Source: Tomitella biformata AHU 1821
GTDB taxonomy: Bacteria; Actinomycetota; Actinomycetes; Mycobacteriales; Mycobacteriaceae
DNA: 64,000 bases
Assembly (NCBI RefSeq): GCF_000524475.1
Contig: NZ_BAVQ01000004.1
Coordinates: forward strand, 1-64,000
Reading direction: 5' to 3'
Of the stretch, positions 1-10,238 are shown piece by piece. The position numbers and the translations under genes are program-made. Position 1 is the first letter of the stretch. The number at the start of each line of letters is the position of its first letter. The notes under the pieces were generated by a model. The model was not told the DNA's origin. It searched no databases and saw nothing but the letters and a program-made list of their open reading frames with translations.

Positions 1-458
1 ACCAGACCTCTCCCACCTTCGACCCTAGCGGGCCGTCGAGCTGGGAAAACCCAACACCAAAACGATATAAGCCGATACACGAAGCTAACCAGCGTCACAT
101 GCACGGCGTTGCGCCAGCGCTGGCCATCGCGCAGCACGTCCACCATGCCGCTGATGGAGTCGTACTCCGCGGGCTCGTACAGCGTCGGCGGCACCGGCCC
201 ACCCCAGCGCCGCAGCAGGGACAGGTTGAGGTCCGCGAACCAGCGGGCGACGACGAGCGAGAGCACCAGGATCGGCAGGCCGACGAGGATGATCAGTGTG
301 CTCACGCCGGTGGCCAGGAGCGAGATCATGACCGAGAACGATGCGAGGGCGAGCGCGAAGCCGGGCAACAGGTACGCGAGGTCGCAGCCCATCTGCGCCC
401 AGGTCACGGGCCGGAGGATCGACCAGTGGCTGCGGATGGGTGGCGATGAAGAGGTCAT
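1..458 (-). CDS. sensor-domain membrane protein, partial (C-terminus cut by window edge)
   Basis: The reverse strand is open from an ATG at 458 to the window edge, 152 codons with no stop. The N-terminal part reads RSHWSILRPVTWAQMGCDLAY, followed by a hydrophobic hairpin at about residues 28-68 and the segment PTLYEPAEYDSISGMVDVL. This resembles the 'putative sensor' membrane domain that precedes actinobacterial two-component histidine kinases and also occurs alone. No kinase domain is visible because the gene leaves the window. The last ~35 readable residues fit the family less well and use AT-rich codons (ATA, TAT, CTT), so the gene may be disrupted near position 95. The family call is moderate; the ORF itself is clear. 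Confidence 0.6.
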   Translation of the reverse strand, partial: MTSSSPPIRSHWSILRPVTWAQMGCDLAYLLPGFALALASFSVMISLLATGVSTLIILVGLPILVLSLVVARWFADLNLSLLRRWGGPVPPTLYEPAEYDSISGMVDVLRDGQRWRNAVHVTLVSFVYRLISFWCWVFPARRPARVEGGRGL

Positions 459-522
459 ATTCCTATCTTCGCCAGGAGACGGGTGGCGCACTATGGGGAC
501 AGCATCCCACTTCGAGTTCGGG

Positions 523-789
523 TTAACCCCCGTCGGCGATCCGCTGCGGCCCCTCGACCCGCGCGGACATGTCGAACACCTCCACCAGGTCGCCGTCGCG
601 CAGCTGGCGGCCGCGCTGGAACTCGGTCTCGCCGTTGACGTCGACCTGGCCCTCGGCGATCATCTGCTTCGCCTCGGCGCCGCTCTCGAGGAGGTTGGCG
701 AGCTTGAGGAATTGGCCGAGGCGGATCGATTCGTCGCGGATCTGAACGGCGGGGGCGGAATTTTCAGGGGTCGAACGGTGGGAGGTCAC
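523..789 (-). CDS. small S4-domain RNA-binding protein
   Basis: An 88-residue protein with a single S4 fold covering about residues 20-70. The typical S4 pattern is visible: IRLGQFLKLANLLESGAEAK, then IAEGQVDVNGE, then GRQLRDGDLVEV. Stand-alone S4 proteins of this size bind structured RNA, usually rRNA or tRNA, in the cytoplasm; some act in ribosome quality control. The start is a GTG at 789 and the first 15 residues are outside the domain, so a later start is possible. It sits between the sensor-domain gene and the siderophore-binding lipoprotein, all on the same strand, but 64 and 56 bp gaps do not prove an operon. Confidence 0.85.
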   Translation of the reverse strand: MTSHRSTPENSAPAVQIRDESIRLGQFLKLANLLESGAEAKQMIAEGQVDVNGETEFQRGRQLRDGDLVEVFDMSARVEGPQRIADGG

Positions 790-845
790 GGCTCCATCAT
801 CGTCCTCCCCTCTCCACCCGGCCAGCCGACTCCCCGGCGCGGAAC

Positions 846-1865
846 CTAGCCGACGAATTCCTTCAGGTCCTTGAGCACCAGCAGCGCACCTGTCGGTCCG
901 AGCCCGAGGAACCAGGTCTCGTCATCCACCCGGTGCGCGTTGCCGCTCTCGACCGCGCCGAGCCGGCCCCAGAGCGGTCCGGCGGTGACTGCGGTCTCGG
1001 CGGTGCCCTCCGGCGGCCCGTAGCTGGAGTAGAAGAGCAGATCGCCGTCGGCCTCGTTGATGGTCTCCGCGCTCACCTCGGCGGCCAGCTCGTCGATGTC
1101 CTGGATGGCCGGGCGGGGCAGTCCGACGTCGGTGAGGATCGTGCCGATAAACGACTTGTTGCCGTAGAGCCGGATCTGGTTCGGCCGGAAACGCACCATC
1201 GAGATCGTGGGCGTGCCGGTGAGCGACTCCTGCACCGACTGCACCGCGGCCTGGTACTCGTCGGTCACTGACTGCGCCTGGTCCTCCGCGCCGAGCGCGT
1301 CCGCCACCAGGAGGAAGTTCTCCTTCCAGGGGAACCCGGGCCGGATGCTGAACACGGTCGGCGCAACGCCGGAGAGCTGCTCATAGAGCCCGTCGGCCCG
1401 GAGCTTGCTGCCCAGGATGAGGTCGGGCTGGAGCGCGGCGATCGCCTCGATATTCAGCTCGGCGGAGGTGCCCACGTTGGGGATGCCCTCTAGCTGGTCC
1501 GCGAGGTAGGTCGGCTGCGCGCCGCTGGCGCCGGGGTTCGCGATGCCCACGGGGACGATCCCAAGGGAGAGGACGTCGTCCAGTTCGCCGCTGTCGAGGA
1601 CCACGACGCGGATCGGCTTGGCCTCGATGACCGTCTCGCCCTTGGCGTGCAGGATGGTGCGCGGGAACTCACCGGGCGCGGCATCGCTGCCGAACTTCGC
1701 AGTCTCCGTGTCCGCCGTCGCGAACTGCGCGCCGCCCGTGGCCACGTCCAGATTGCCGGGGCTGTGGGAATCCTGCGCGGTGCCGCTCCCGCAGCCCGTG
1801 AGCAGGAGAGATGCGACTGCGATGACTGCGGCGCCGGCGAGCGCGCGAGACCGTATACGAGACAT
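846..1865 (-). CDS. iron-siderophore ABC transporter substrate-binding lipoprotein (FecB/FhuD type)
   Basis: A 339-residue lipoprotein precursor. A basic N-terminus and hydrophobic stretch end in the lipobox LLTGC, so Cys25 would be lipidated and the protein anchored outside the membrane. The body matches class III periplasmic binding proteins: a first lobe with IRVVVLDSGELDDVLSLGIVPVG, the signature LNIEAIAALQPDLILGSK, and a second lobe with WFLGLGPTGALLVLKDL near the end. Family members bind ferric siderophores for an FecCD/FhuBC importer; no permease or ATPase is in the window. An IdeR/DtxR-like box overlaps the promoter. There is no Shine-Dalgarno sequence, and TATGCT lies just upstream of the ATG, suggesting a leaderless mRNA. 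The siderophore is unknown. Confidence 0.9.
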   Translation of the reverse strand: MSRIRSRALAGAAVIAVASLLLTGCGSGTAQDSHSPGNLDVATGGAQFATADTETAKFGSDAAPGEFPRTILHAKGETVIEAKPIRVVVLDSGELDDVLSLGIVPVGIANPGASGAQPTYLADQLEGIPNVGTSAELNIEAIAALQPDLILGSKLRADGLYEQLSGVAPTVFSIRPGFPWKENFLLVADALGAEDQAQSVTDEYQAAVQSVQESLTGTPTISMVRFRPNQIRLYGNKSFIGTILTDVGLPRPAIQDIDELAAEVSAETINEADGDLLFYSSYGPPEGTAETAVTAGPLWGRLGAVESGNAHRVDDETWFLGLGPTGALLVLKDLKEFVG

Positions 1866-1869
1866 TCAG

Positions 1870-1888
1870 TTAGCATAGCCTGGCCTAT
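1870..1888. promoter_or_regulatory. IdeR/DtxR-type iron box
   Basis: The 19 bp starting TTAGCATAGCC and ending GGCCTAT match the actinobacterial iron-box consensus (TTAGGTTAGGCTAACCTAA) at about 14 of 19 positions and keep the dyad. It lies 5 bp from the ATG of the siderophore-binding lipoprotein and overlaps its likely -10 (TATGCT on the reverse strand). Bound iron-loaded IdeR would block transcription, so expression should rise in iron starvation. Judged by eye. Confidence 0.7.
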
Positions 1889-1950
1889 TCAGCGGTCTGG
1901 TAGTGGCGACAGCTGCAGGGGACGTGCGGATCGGCCGCTACCGTCAGGGC

Positions 1951-2556
1951 ATGCAGATCCTCCTGATCCGTCATGGACTCCCCGACCGCGTCGACCCCAC
2001 CGGACATGCCGCGGCGGATCCCGACCTGACGGCCATCGGCCGCGAGCAGGCACAGCGCGCGATCGCGGCGGTCGACGGCCTGGATGTCTCGTCGATCGTG
2101 AGCAGCCCCATGGCCCGCGCGATGCAGACGGGCGAACCCCTGGCCGCGCATCTGGGCCTCGAGATCGGCACTGACCCGGACTTGGCGGAATACGACTCCG
2201 GACTGTCGGCCTATATCCCGATCCACGAGGCGAAGACGGCGGCACCTGAGACCTACCAGCGGATCCTCGCGGGCCACCTGCCGGAGTTCGTGGACGCGGC
2301 CGCGTTCTCGGCGCGAGTGCGGGTGGGGATGCGGCGCGTCATCGACACACACGAGCATCACCAGACCGTGGCGGTGTTCTGCCACGGTGGCGTCATCAAT
2401 GTGTGGCTGCAGCACCTGCTCGGCCTGGACCGGCCGCTGGTGTTCCCCATCGACTACGTCTCGATGACCCGGGTGCTGATCTCGCGCGATGGCCGCACGC
2501 GTGTCGCCTCGGTGAATGAGACCCAGCACGTGCGGGACCTGCTCGTCCGGCACTAA
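1951..2556 (+). CDS. histidine phosphatase family protein (phosphoglycerate mutase-like)
   Basis: A 201-residue protein starting MQILLIRHGLPD. The RHG motif at residues 7-9 carries the phospho-accepting histidine. The second catalytic histidine is in VAVFCHGGVINVWL. A conserved arginine follows the loop SSPMARAMQTGEPLA. These are the marks of the branch-1 histidine phosphatases, which hydrolyse phosphomonoesters; the substrate cannot be read from the sequence. The ATG at 1951 was preferred over an upstream GTG at 1903 because the family begins right at this beta strand. It is divergent from the iron-regulated lipoprotein gene, and the two share an upstream region of under 90 bp. Confidence 0.9.
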   Translation: MQILLIRHGLPDRVDPTGHAAADPDLTAIGREQAQRAIAAVDGLDVSSIVSSPMARAMQTGEPLAAHLGLEIGTDPDLAEYDSGLSAYIPIHEAKTAAPETYQRILAGHLPEFVDAAAFSARVRVGMRRVIDTHEHHQTVAVFCHGGVINVWLQHLLGLDRPLVFPIDYVSMTRVLISRDGRTRVASVNETQHVRDLLVRH

Positions 2557-2600
2557 TCCGCGACGCTCGTCGGCGGCGAAGACTCGCGCCCACCCGTGCG

Positions 2601-3509
2601 TCACGCCAGACCGATGAGCCAGCCCCGCAGCCACTGCGTCGCCGAGTTCCCCTGCGCATCAACCACATAGCGGGTGTAGTCCTGGTGTGCGCCGGACTTG
2701 AGGAAGCCATCAATCTGCCGGTAGCGCGCCTCGTTGTTGCCCTCGGTCAGCTGGCCTTGCAGCAGCTGGATGCCGCCGGCGGCCATCAGCTCGTTGAGCA
2801 GGTTCTGCCCCTCGGGGACCGCCTGCTTATCAGAGGAGCCGGGATCGGACTGCTGTGCGGCGAAGCCGAAGATCCGCGCCACGAAGTCCTCCTGGGGCGC
2901 GGCGCAGTAGAGATCGCCTGGCGCGCAGAAGGTCCGAATCTTCTCGGTCAACGCTCCGAAGCCCTCGAGTCGCGGTCCGCCGCCGCCATTGCCGGGGACG
3001 GGCGGCCCCACCAGGTGGTCATACTCGGAGCGCCGGGGGTCCGAGAGCAGTCCTACGCCGACCACCCGGTCCGCCCCCACCGCACCCTGCCCATGTCCGA
3101 TCCGCGCCGCGAGGTCGCCTGCCACATCCGCACCCTGGCTGTAACCGATGATCGCGAACTTCGAGGACGGGCATTCCGCGGCGATCGCGCCCATCATGCC
3201 GTCAGCGTGGGCGATCCCCTCCGCCTTGGAGGCGCCGTATACCTGGCTCTCCCACGGGAATGCGGTGGCGACGTAGCTGACGTAGCTGACGCCTACCCTG
3301 GCTGAGGCCATCCCGTCGGTCACTGCACCGAGTAGCCCGTTGCCCACCGGGGTGTTGCCCGGCCCGGTCTCCCAGGTGCCCGGAATCGCGATCACCTCAA
3401 GCGACTTGCAGGCCGCCGGGTCCGCGGAGGCTGTGCCACCGGCCACGAGCATGGCCGACATAGCGCCGAGCGCCGCCGAGATCACCACTGCCGAACGTCC
3501 AAGACGCAT
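2601..3509 (-). CDS. secreted cutinase-family serine esterase
   Basis: A 302-residue precursor with a Sec signal peptide (hydrophobic stretch about residues 8-27, cleavage likely after TASA). The mature protein is an alpha/beta hydrolase of the cutinase family: the nucleophile elbow is IIGYSQGADVAGD, the acid is in FCAPGDLYC, and the histidine is in KSGAHQDYTRY. The cysteines around the acid are typical of the family. Such enzymes hydrolyse ester bonds in lipids or cutin-like polymers outside the cell and are abundant in mycolic-acid bacteria (CulP/Rv3452 group). It is about 70 residues longer than a minimal cutinase, partly because of an inserted SSDKQAVPEGQNLLNEL region. Substrate not predictable. 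Confidence 0.92.
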   Translation of the reverse strand: MRLGRSAVVISAALGAMSAMLVAGGTASADPAACKSLEVIAIPGTWETGPGNTPVGNGLLGAVTDGMASARVGVSYVSYVATAFPWESQVYGASKAEGIAHADGMMGAIAAECPSSKFAIIGYSQGADVAGDLAARIGHGQGAVGADRVVGVGLLSDPRRSEYDHLVGPPVPGNGGGGPRLEGFGALTEKIRTFCAPGDLYCAAPQEDFVARIFGFAAQQSDPGSSDKQAVPEGQNLLNELMAAGGIQLLQGQLTEGNNEARYRQIDGFLKSGAHQDYTRYVVDAQGNSATQWLRGWLIGLA

Positions 3510-3720
3510 CGCGAATTCTCCCGTTTCCTTGCCGTGACCCCGCCTACGGCGTGATCCCCGAACTCGTCCGAGCCCTCCTGCAGGTGAACCAGGACATGTC
3601 GATCACAGTACGCAAACACCACCTGTTTCAGAGGGCAGTCCGCGTGAACTCCACGAGTAATTTTGGCTAATAGTCACACCAGTCACATGCATCACTCCAG
3701 CCCCGTATCGACGCGAGAGA

Positions 3721-3750
3721 TCCGCCCGCCGCGGGGTCGCGGTGGGCGGA
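3721..3750 (-). terminator. GC-rich hairpin downstream of gltD
   Basis: A 12-bp stem (11 of 12 paired) with a 6-nt loop: TCCGCCCGCCGC, GGGGTC, GCGGTGGGCGGA. It lies 28 bp beyond the gltD stop. No T-tract follows, as is common for actinobacterial terminators. Confidence 0.7.
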
Positions 3751-3777
3751 TCTAGGTGCGAATCTAGGGCGGGCTCG

Positions 3778-5253
3778 CTACCGCATCTGCATCGTGGTGG
3801 GGGTGATGGGAGACGGCAGCGCCGTGGCGCCCATCAGGTACTCATCCACCGCGGCGGCGCACGAGCGCCCCTCGGCGATCGCCCACACGATCAGCGACTG
3901 CCCGCGGCCGGCGTCACCCGCCACGAACACCCCGGCATCCGCGTTAGCGCCAACTCGCGCAGCCCAATCCGTTCCACGTGAAACATTGCCGCGGTCGGTG
4001 ATGTCGGCTCCCAGTCCGTCGAGCAGGCCCTCGCGCTCCGGGCCGACAAAGCCCATCGCCAGCAGCACCAGGTCGCACTCCAGCACGAAGTCCGAGCCCT
4101 CGACCTTCTCGAAGCGCCCCGCCGCCATCCGCACCTCATGCGCGCGCAGCCCGGTGACCTTGCCGCCGGAGCCGATGAAGTCCGAGGTGTTGACCGCGAA
4201 CACGCGCTCGCCGCCCTCCTCGTGCGCGGAGGACACGCGATACATCAGCGGGTAGGTCGGCCACGGCGTCGAGCCGGCGCGCTCGACCGGTGGGCGCGCC
4301 ATGATCTCGAACTGGTGCACAATCTCCGCGCCCTGACGCAGCGCGGTGCCGAGGCAGTCCGCGCCGGTGTCACCGCCGCCGATGATGACGACCTTCTTGC
4401 CCGACGCCGTGATGGCAGGCTCGTCAATATCGCCCTCCTGCACGCGGTTGGACATCGGCAGGTACTCCATCGCCTGGTGGATGCCGTCGAGCTCGCGGCC
4501 CGGCACCGGCAGGTCGCGCCCGATGGTGGAGCCAAGCGCGAGCACCACCGCGTCGAACCTGGTGCGCAGCTCCTCCACCGGCAGGTCGCCGGGGCCGTCG
4601 CCGCCCACATTGACGCCCACCTCGAAGCGAGTGCCCTCCGCCGACATCTGAGCCAGGCGACGATCGATGAACTTCTTCTCCATCTTGAACTCCGGGATGC
4701 CGTAGCGCAGCAGGCCGCCGATGCGGTCGGCGCGCTCGAACACCGTCACGTCATGGCCGGCGCGCGTGAGCTGTTGCGCGGCAGCGAGTCCCGCGGGGCC
4801 GGAGCCGATGACGGCCACCCTCTTGCCAGTGCTCACCGTCGGCAGGACGGGGCTGACCCAGCCCTCGCTGAAGGCGCGCTCGATGATGTCCCGTTCGATC
4901 TGCTTGATCGTGACGGGGTTTTGGTTGATGCCCAGCACACAGGCGGACTCACACGGGGCGGGGCACAGCCGCCCGGTGAAGTCCGGGAAGTTGTTCGTCG
5001 CGTGCAGGCGCTCGATGGCCTCCTCCCAGTGCCCGCGCTCCACCAGGTCGTTCCACTCCGGGATCAGGTTCCCCAGTGGACAGCCGTTGTGGCAGAACGG
5101 GACTCCGCAGTCCATGCAGCGGCTGGCCTGGGTCTGCAGGTCCTTTGGCGGGAAATCCTGGTAGACCTCGTTCCAGTCGAGTAGGCGCAGCGGCACAGGC
5201 CGGCGGGCGGGAAGCGCTCGATCGTGCTTCAGGAAACCTCGGATATCACCCAT
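3778..5253 (-). CDS. gltD: glutamate synthase small (beta) subunit
   Basis: A 491-residue FAD/iron-sulfur subunit of NADPH-dependent glutamate synthase. With GltB it turns glutamine and 2-oxoglutarate into two glutamates; this subunit takes electrons from NAD(P)H and passes them through its iron-sulfur centres. The N-terminal ferredoxin-like part has [17 protein letters not shown] and a second cluster with [12 protein letters not shown]. The FAD site is [17 protein letters not shown], the NAD(P)H site [13 protein letters not shown], and the C-terminal FAD contact is [18 protein letters not shown]. The ATG at 5253 ([12 protein letters not shown]) is the family start; a longer upstream reading is inside gltB. 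It overlaps the gltB stop by 8 bp, implying translational coupling. Confidence 0.97.
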   Translation of the reverse strand: MGDIRGFLKHDRALPARRPVPLRLLDWNEVYQDFPPKDLQTQASRCMDCGVPFCHNGCPLGNLIPEWNDLVERGHWEEAIERLHATNNFPDFTGRLCPAPCESACVLGINQNPVTIKQIERDIIERAFSEGWVSPVLPTVSTGKRVAVIGSGPAGLAAAQQLTRAGHDVTVFERADRIGGLLRYGIPEFKMEKKFIDRRLAQMSAEGTRFEVGVNVGGDGPGDLPVEELRTRFDAVVLALGSTIGRDLPVPGRELDGIHQAMEYLPMSNRVQEGDIDEPAITASGKKVVIIGGGDTGADCLGTALRQGAEIVHQFEIMARPPVERAGSTPWPTYPLMYRVSSAHEEGGERVFAVNTSDFIGSGGKVTGLRAHEVRMAAGRFEKVEGSDFVLECDLVLLAMGFVGPEREGLLDGLGADITDRGNVSRGTDWAARVGANADAGVFVAGDAGRGQSLIVWAIAEGRSCAAAVDEYLMGATALPSPITPTTMQMR

Positions 5254-8200
5254 TTGCCACCACCATGATTGCGTCGTCCACGTCAGATCCATCTTTCTTC
5301 GCCTGCTCGATGGCAAGCAGCACCCTGCGGTAATCCCGCGGCATCACCTTGGTGAAGCCGCCCAGACGTGCGGCCCAGTTCGCCAGGATGTTCTCGGCCA
5401 CAGCCGAATCCGTCGCCACGTGGTGACGGATCACGGCGGCACGGAGCCACTCCTCGTCTGCGGAGCCAGCCGCCACAGCCTCCATGTCGACCATCCCCGT
5501 GTTGAGGTTGCCGGGCAGGCGCCCCTCGGGGTCGTAGACATACGCGATGCCCCCGGACATGCCGGCGCCGAAGTTGCGCCCGGTCGGGCCGAGCACCACG
5601 ACACGGCCGCCCGTCATGTACTCGCAGCCGTGGTCGCCCACGCCCTCCACGACGGCCGTCGCCCCCGAGTTGCGGACCGCGAAGCGCTCGCCCACCAGTC
5701 CGCGGATCAGCGCCTCCCCGCTCGTCGCCCCATAGAGCAGGACGTTGCCGGCGATCACGTTCTCCTCGGCCGTGAACTGCGCCGAGCCCGACGGCCGCAG
5801 CGTGATGCGCCCGCCCGAGAGTCCCTTGCCCACATAGTCATTCGCGTCACCGACTAGCCGCAGCGTGACACCGCGCGGGATGAACGCCCCGAAGCTGTTG
5901 CCCGCCGAGCCGGTGCACGTGATGTCGATGCTGTCCTCGGCCATGCCCCCCGCGCCGTGCACCTTGGTCAGCTCGTGGCCAAGCATGGTGCCGACGGTGC
6001 GGTTCACGTTGCCGACCGCCGTCTCGATCCGCACGGTCCCGCCGGTGTCGATGGCCTGACGCGCGTGGCCGATCAGCTGATTGTCGAGCGCCTTCTCCAG
6101 CCCGTGCTCCTGGGTCTGGGTGCAGTACAGCGCCTGGTCCGGGTACTGCGGGGACGTCACGGCGGTGAGCATCCCGGTGAGGTCCAGCGTCGACGCCTTG
6201 TAGTGCTCGATGGCATCCGCCGAGTCCAGCATCCCCACCTGGCCGACAGCCTCCTCCAGCGTGCGGAAGCCCAGCTCGGCGAGCAGCTCGCGCACCTCCT
6301 CCGCGATGTATTCGAAGAAGTTCACGACGAATTCCGGTTTCCCGCTGAACCTCTCGCGCAGCAGCGGGTTCTGCGTGGCGATGCCCACGGGGCAGGTGTC
6401 GAGGTGGCACACGCGCATCATGATGCAGCCCGAGACCACCAGCGGTGCGGTGGCGAAGCCGAACTCCTCCGCGCCGAGCAGCGCCGCGATGATGACGTCG
6501 CGGCCGGTCTTGAGCTGACCGTCGCACTGGACCACGATGCGGTCACGCAGGCCGTTGAGCAGCAGTGTCTGCTGCGTCTCGGCCAGTCCGAGCTCCCACG
6601 GCCCGCCCGCGTGCTTGAGCGAGGTGAGCGGGGCCGCCCCGGTGCCGCCGTCGTGGCCGGAGACCAGCACCACGTCCGCGTGCGCCTTGGACACGCCCGC
6701 GGCGACGGTCCCGACGCCGAGCTGCGAGACGAGCTTGACGTGGACTCGCGCCTGCGGGTTGGCGTTCTTCAGGTCGTGGATCAGCTGCGCCAGGTCCTCG
6801 ATGGAGTAGATGTCGTGGTGCGGCGGCGGGGAGATCAGCCCGACGCCGGGCGTCGAGTGCCGCACCTCCGCGATCCACGGGTACACCTTGTTGCCGGGCA
6901 GCTGGCCGCCCTCGCCGGGCTTCGCGCCCTGCGCCATCTTGATCTGGATGTCGGTGCAATTGGTCAGGTAGTGCGAGGTCACGCCGAAGCGGCCCGACGC
7001 GACCTGCTTGATCGCCGAGATCCTCTTGTCCCCGTTGGCATCCGGCGTGAAGCGCTCCGGATTCTCGCCGCCCTCGCCGGAGTTCGAGCGCGCGCCGAGG
7101 CGGTTCATCGCGATGGCCAGGGTCTCGTGCGCCTCCGCGGAGATGGAGCCGTAGCTCATCGCGCCCGTGGAGAAGCGGCTGATGATCGAGGCCGCGGTCT
7201 CCACCTCTTCTAGGGGGATGGGCTGGCGCACATCGGTTTTGAACTTCAGCAGCCCGCGCAGGGTGGCGAGGCGCTCGGATTGGTCGTTGACGAGCTGGGT
7301 GTACTCCTTGAAGACCTGGTACTGGCCGGTGCGCGTCGCATGCTGGAGCTTGAACACCGTGTCTGGGTTGAACAGGTGGTACTCGCCCTCGCGGCGCCAC
7401 TGGTACTCGCCGCCGACCTCGAGTTCGCGGTGCGCGCGCTCCGCGGGCCGGTCCAGGAATGCCAGGCGGTGCCGCGCCGCGACGTCCGCCGCGATCTGGC
7501 TCAGGCCGATGCCGCCGGCTCGGGAGTTGAGCCCGGTGAAGTACTCGTCCACCAGCGGCTGGGCGAGGCCGATCACGTCGAACAGCTGCGCGCCGGTATA
7601 GGAGGCGATGGTGGAGATGCCCATCTTGGACATCACCTTGAGCACGCCCTTTCCCGCCGCGTACACGTAGTTGGCGACGGCCTTCTCCAGCGTGACCTCC
7701 TCCAAGTCGCCGCGGTTGACCAGCTCGTCGATCGCCTCGAACGCCATGTACGGGTTGATCGCCGATGCGCCAAAGCCCACCAGCAGCGCCATGTGGTGCA
7801 CCTCGCGGGCATCGCCCGACTCCACGACGAGGCCCACCTGGGTGCGGGTGCGCTCCCGGATGAGGTGCCTGTGCACCGCAGCCGTCAGCAGCAGCGATGG
7901 AATCGGCGCGAGGGTGTCGTCAGACTCACGGTCCGAGAGCACAACGATGCGGCTGCCTTCGGCGATGGCCTCGGAGACCTCGCGGCGGACCCGTTCGAGC
8001 GCGCGGCGCAGGCCCGAGGCGCCCTCCGCGACGGGGTAGAGCCCTCGCACGATGGCCGAGCCAAAATCGGGGAACTCGTCCTCGTCGTTGACGTGGATGA
8101 GCTTGTTGAGGTCGTCGTTGTCGAGGATCGGGCTCTCGAGCACGATGCGGCGCGAGGAGTACGGCGTCGGATGCAGCAGGTCGCCCTCCGGGCCGATGGC

Positions 8201-9820
8201 CGTCGCCAGGCTGGTGACCAACTCCTCGCGGATCGCGTCGAGCGGCGGATTGGTCACCTGCGCGAACAGCTGCGCGAAGTAATCGAAGAGCATGCGCGGG
8301 CGCGTCGAGAGCACCGCGATGGGCGTGTCGGTGCCCATCGACCCGAGCGCCTCCCCGCCGGTCGCCGCCATTGGCCGGATCAGCAGCGAGATCTCCTCCT
8401 CGGTGTAGCCGAAGACCTGGTGGCGCAACACGACTCGCTCGTGGGGCATGTAGGTGTAGGGGCGTGAGGGGAGGTCTCCGAGATGCGCCACATTGCGCTC
8501 GATCCACTGGCCGTACGGCTCCTGCGCGGCGAGGTCGGCCTTGATCTCGTCGTCGCTGACGATGCGGCCCTGCGCGGTGTCCACCAGGAACATGCGGCCG
8601 GGCTGCAGACGCAGCTTCTGCACCACGGTCGCCGGGTCGATGTCGAGCACGCCCACCTCGGACGCCATCACGACCAGGCCGTCCTCGGTGACCCAGGCGC
8701 GGCCCGGGCGCAGGCCGTTGCGGTCGAGGACCGCGCCCACGACCGTGCCGTCGGTGAACGCCACCGACGCCGGGCCGTCCCAGGGCTCCATCAGCGCGGA
8801 GTGGTACTCGTAGAATGCCTTTCGGTCCGCGTCCATGGTCTCGTGGTGCTGCCACGCCTCGGGGATCATCATCAGCACGGCGTGCGGGAGACTGCGGCCG
8901 CCCAGGTGCAACAGCTCGAGGACCTCGTCGAAGCGCGCGGTGTCGGAGCCGCCAGCGGTGCAGGTCGGGAAGATGTCGGTGGTGCCGTGGCTGCCCCCGA
9001 AGATGGCGGTGTCGATGAGTGCCTCGCGCGCCCGCATCCAATTCTCGTTGCCGGTGACGGTGTTGATCTCCCCGTTGTGCGCGACCATCCGGAACGGGTG
9101 TGCCAGCGGCCACGAGGGGAAGGTGTTCGTGGAGAAGCGCGAGTGCACCAGGCCCAGCGCGCTCTCCATCCGCTCGTCCTGCAGGTCGAGGTAGAAATCG
9201 CGCAGCTGCGGCGTGGTGAGCATGCCCTTGTAGACGATGGTGCGGGCGGACAAGCTCGGGAAGTACGCGCCCACGTCCGGTCCGCTACCCAGCTCGCCGA
9301 GCTCGTGCTCGACGCGCTTGCGCACCACATAGGCGCGGCGGTCCAAGGCGATGCCGGACAGGCCCGCGCCGGCGATGAACAGCTGCTGGAAGCTGGGCAT
9401 CGCGCCACGGGCCATCGCGCCCAGGCTCGACGCGTCCACGGGGACCTCGCGCCAGCCGAGCACCGTGAGGCCCTCGGCGCGGACGATGCCCTCAATGCGG
9501 GTGACCAGCAGGTCCGAGTCCTCGTCCGTGCGCGGCAGGAACGCGATGCCGGTGGCGTACTCCCCAGCCGGGGGCAGCTCGAAGCCCGCTACCGCGCGCA
9601 GGAACTTATCCGGCACCTGTAGCAGGATGCCGGCGCCGTCGCCGCTGGTGGCCTCCGCGCCCGCGGCCCCGCGGTGCTCGAGGTTGACCAGCGCGGTGAT
9701 CGCCTTGTCGACGATGTCGCGGCTGGCCCGTCCGTGCATGTCCACGACGAACGCGACGCCGCACGCGTCGTGCTCGTTGGCCGGATCGTAGAGGCCGGTG
9801 GGGCCCGGTCGAAGATTCAT
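5246..9820 (-). CDS. gltB: glutamate synthase large (alpha) subunit
   Basis: A 1524-residue full-length GOGAT large subunit. After a short propeptide, the glutaminase nucleophile is Cys20 in HDACGVAFV, which must be exposed by cleavage. The class II glutamine amidotransferase domain runs to about residue 400. The central and FMN-binding synthase domains follow ([25 protein letters not shown]), with the 3Fe-4S cysteines in [15 protein letters not shown]. The C-terminal beta-helix domain has the repeated glycine-rich pattern ([38 protein letters not shown]). It releases ammonia from glutamine and tunnels it to 2-oxoglutarate in the cytoplasm. First gene of a gltBD operon; this strain can therefore assimilate nitrogen by the GS-GOGAT route. 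Confidence 0.98.
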   Translation of the reverse strand: MNLRPGPTGLYDPANEHDACGVAFVVDMHGRASRDIVDKAITALVNLEHRGAAGAEATSGDGAGILLQVPDKFLRAVAGFELPPAGEYATGIAFLPRTDEDSDLLVTRIEGIVRAEGLTVLGWREVPVDASSLGAMARGAMPSFQQLFIAGAGLSGIALDRRAYVVRKRVEHELGELGSGPDVGAYFPSLSARTIVYKGMLTTPQLRDFYLDLQDERMESALGLVHSRFSTNTFPSWPLAHPFRMVAHNGEINTVTGNENWMRAREALIDTAIFGGSHGTTDIFPTCTAGGSDTARFDEVLELLHLGGRSLPHAVLMMIPEAWQHHETMDADRKAFYEYHSALMEPWDGPASVAFTDGTVVGAVLDRNGLRPGRAWVTEDGLVVMASEVGVLDIDPATVVQKLRLQPGRMFLVDTAQGRIVSDDEIKADLAAQEPYGQWIERNVAHLGDLPSRPYTYMPHERVVLRHQVFGYTEEEISLLIRPMAATGGEALGSMGTDTPIAVLSTRPRMLFDYFAQLFAQVTNPPLDAIREELVTSLATAIGPEGDLLHPTPYSSRRIVLESPILDNDDLNKLIHVNDEDEFPDFGSAIVRGLYPVAEGASGLRRALERVRREVSEAIAEGSRIVVLSDRESDDTLAPIPSLLLTAAVHRHLIRERTRTQVGLVVESGDAREVHHMALLVGFGASAINPYMAFEAIDELVNRGDLEEVTLEKAVANYVYAAGKGVLKVMSKMGISTIASYTGAQLFDVIGLAQPLVDEYFTGLNSRAGGIGLSQIAADVAARHRLAFLDRPAERAHRELEVGGEYQWRREGEYHLFNPDTVFKLQHATRTGQYQVFKEYTQLVNDQSERLATLRGLLKFKTDVRQPIPLEEVETAASIISRFSTGAMSYGSISAEAHETLAIAMNRLGARSNSGEGGENPERFTPDANGDKRISAIKQVASGRFGVTSHYLTNCTDIQIKMAQGAKPGEGGQLPGNKVYPWIAEVRHSTPGVGLISPPPHHDIYSIEDLAQLIHDLKNANPQARVHVKLVSQLGVGTVAAGVSKAHADVVLVSGHDGGTGAAPLTSLKHAGGPWELGLAETQQTLLLNGLRDRIVVQCDGQLKTGRDVIIAALLGAEEFGFATAPLVVSGCIMMRVCHLDTCPVGIATQNPLLRERFSGKPEFVVNFFEYIAEEVRELLAELGFRTLEEAVGQVGMLDSADAIEHYKASTLDLTGMLTAVTSPQYPDQALYCTQTQEHGLEKALDNQLIGHARQAIDTGGTVRIETAVGNVNRTVGTMLGHELTKVHGAGGMAEDSIDITCTGSAGNSFGAFIPRGVTLRLVGDANDYVGKGLSGGRITLRPSGSAQFTAEENVIAGNVLLYGATSGEALIRGLVGERFAVRNSGATAVVEGVGDHGCEYMTGGRVVVLGPTGRNFGAGMSGGIAYVYDPEGRLPGNLNTGMVDMEAVAAGSADEEWLRAAVIRHHVATDSAVAENILANWAARLGGFTKVMPRDYRRVLLAIEQAKKDGSDVDDAIMVVANG

Positions 9821-10238
9821 CTGCTGTCACTCTCATCGCTGGCTGCAACCAGCCGACGCTTCGAAGAAGTATCGACTGGAAACCGCGCGATCGGGACCGG
9901 TTGCCCGGCACCCGATCCATGGAACTGGATGGTTTGCGGGTCGGCAGCAGTGGTGAGCATTGAGCCCACCGAAAGAGAAGTCACTGCGAAGAGTTGCACA
10001 CTCGGATTCGCACGCGCCCTACCTACTGGCATGACGCGCACACTGACCACCGACCCCACTGGGCGACGTTGACCAGTGTGCATAGCGACGCGCACAAGGC
10101 GCGGAATCGCTGAGGGAAGTTTAGCAGCGTTTTCCCGTGTCCGCGCAAATCGGGAGGGCGACGGATTCGTCACACCCGGTCAGCGAGCCTGCCCGGCCGG
10201 ATCGAGCAGCGCGCGACCCTCCAGCGTGAGGACCTGGG
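9821..10238. other. gltB upstream region, no gene supported
   Basis: About 420 bp between gltB and the TetR gene. ORFs here have no family pattern and unusual composition. I saw no clear GlnR-type GTNAC-N6-GTNAC site, which would have been expected if gltBD were under nitrogen control. It presumably holds the gltBD promoter and 5' leader. Confidence 0.5.

Noticed and set aside
9817-10173. 118-codon reverse ORF upstream of gltB
   Set aside because: Overlaps the gltB start, low-complexity sequence, no recognisable domain; more likely promoter and leader.
9821-10238. Search for a GlnR box in front of gltBD
   Set aside because: No GTNAC-N6-GTNAC pair was seen, unlike the exact one before nirB.
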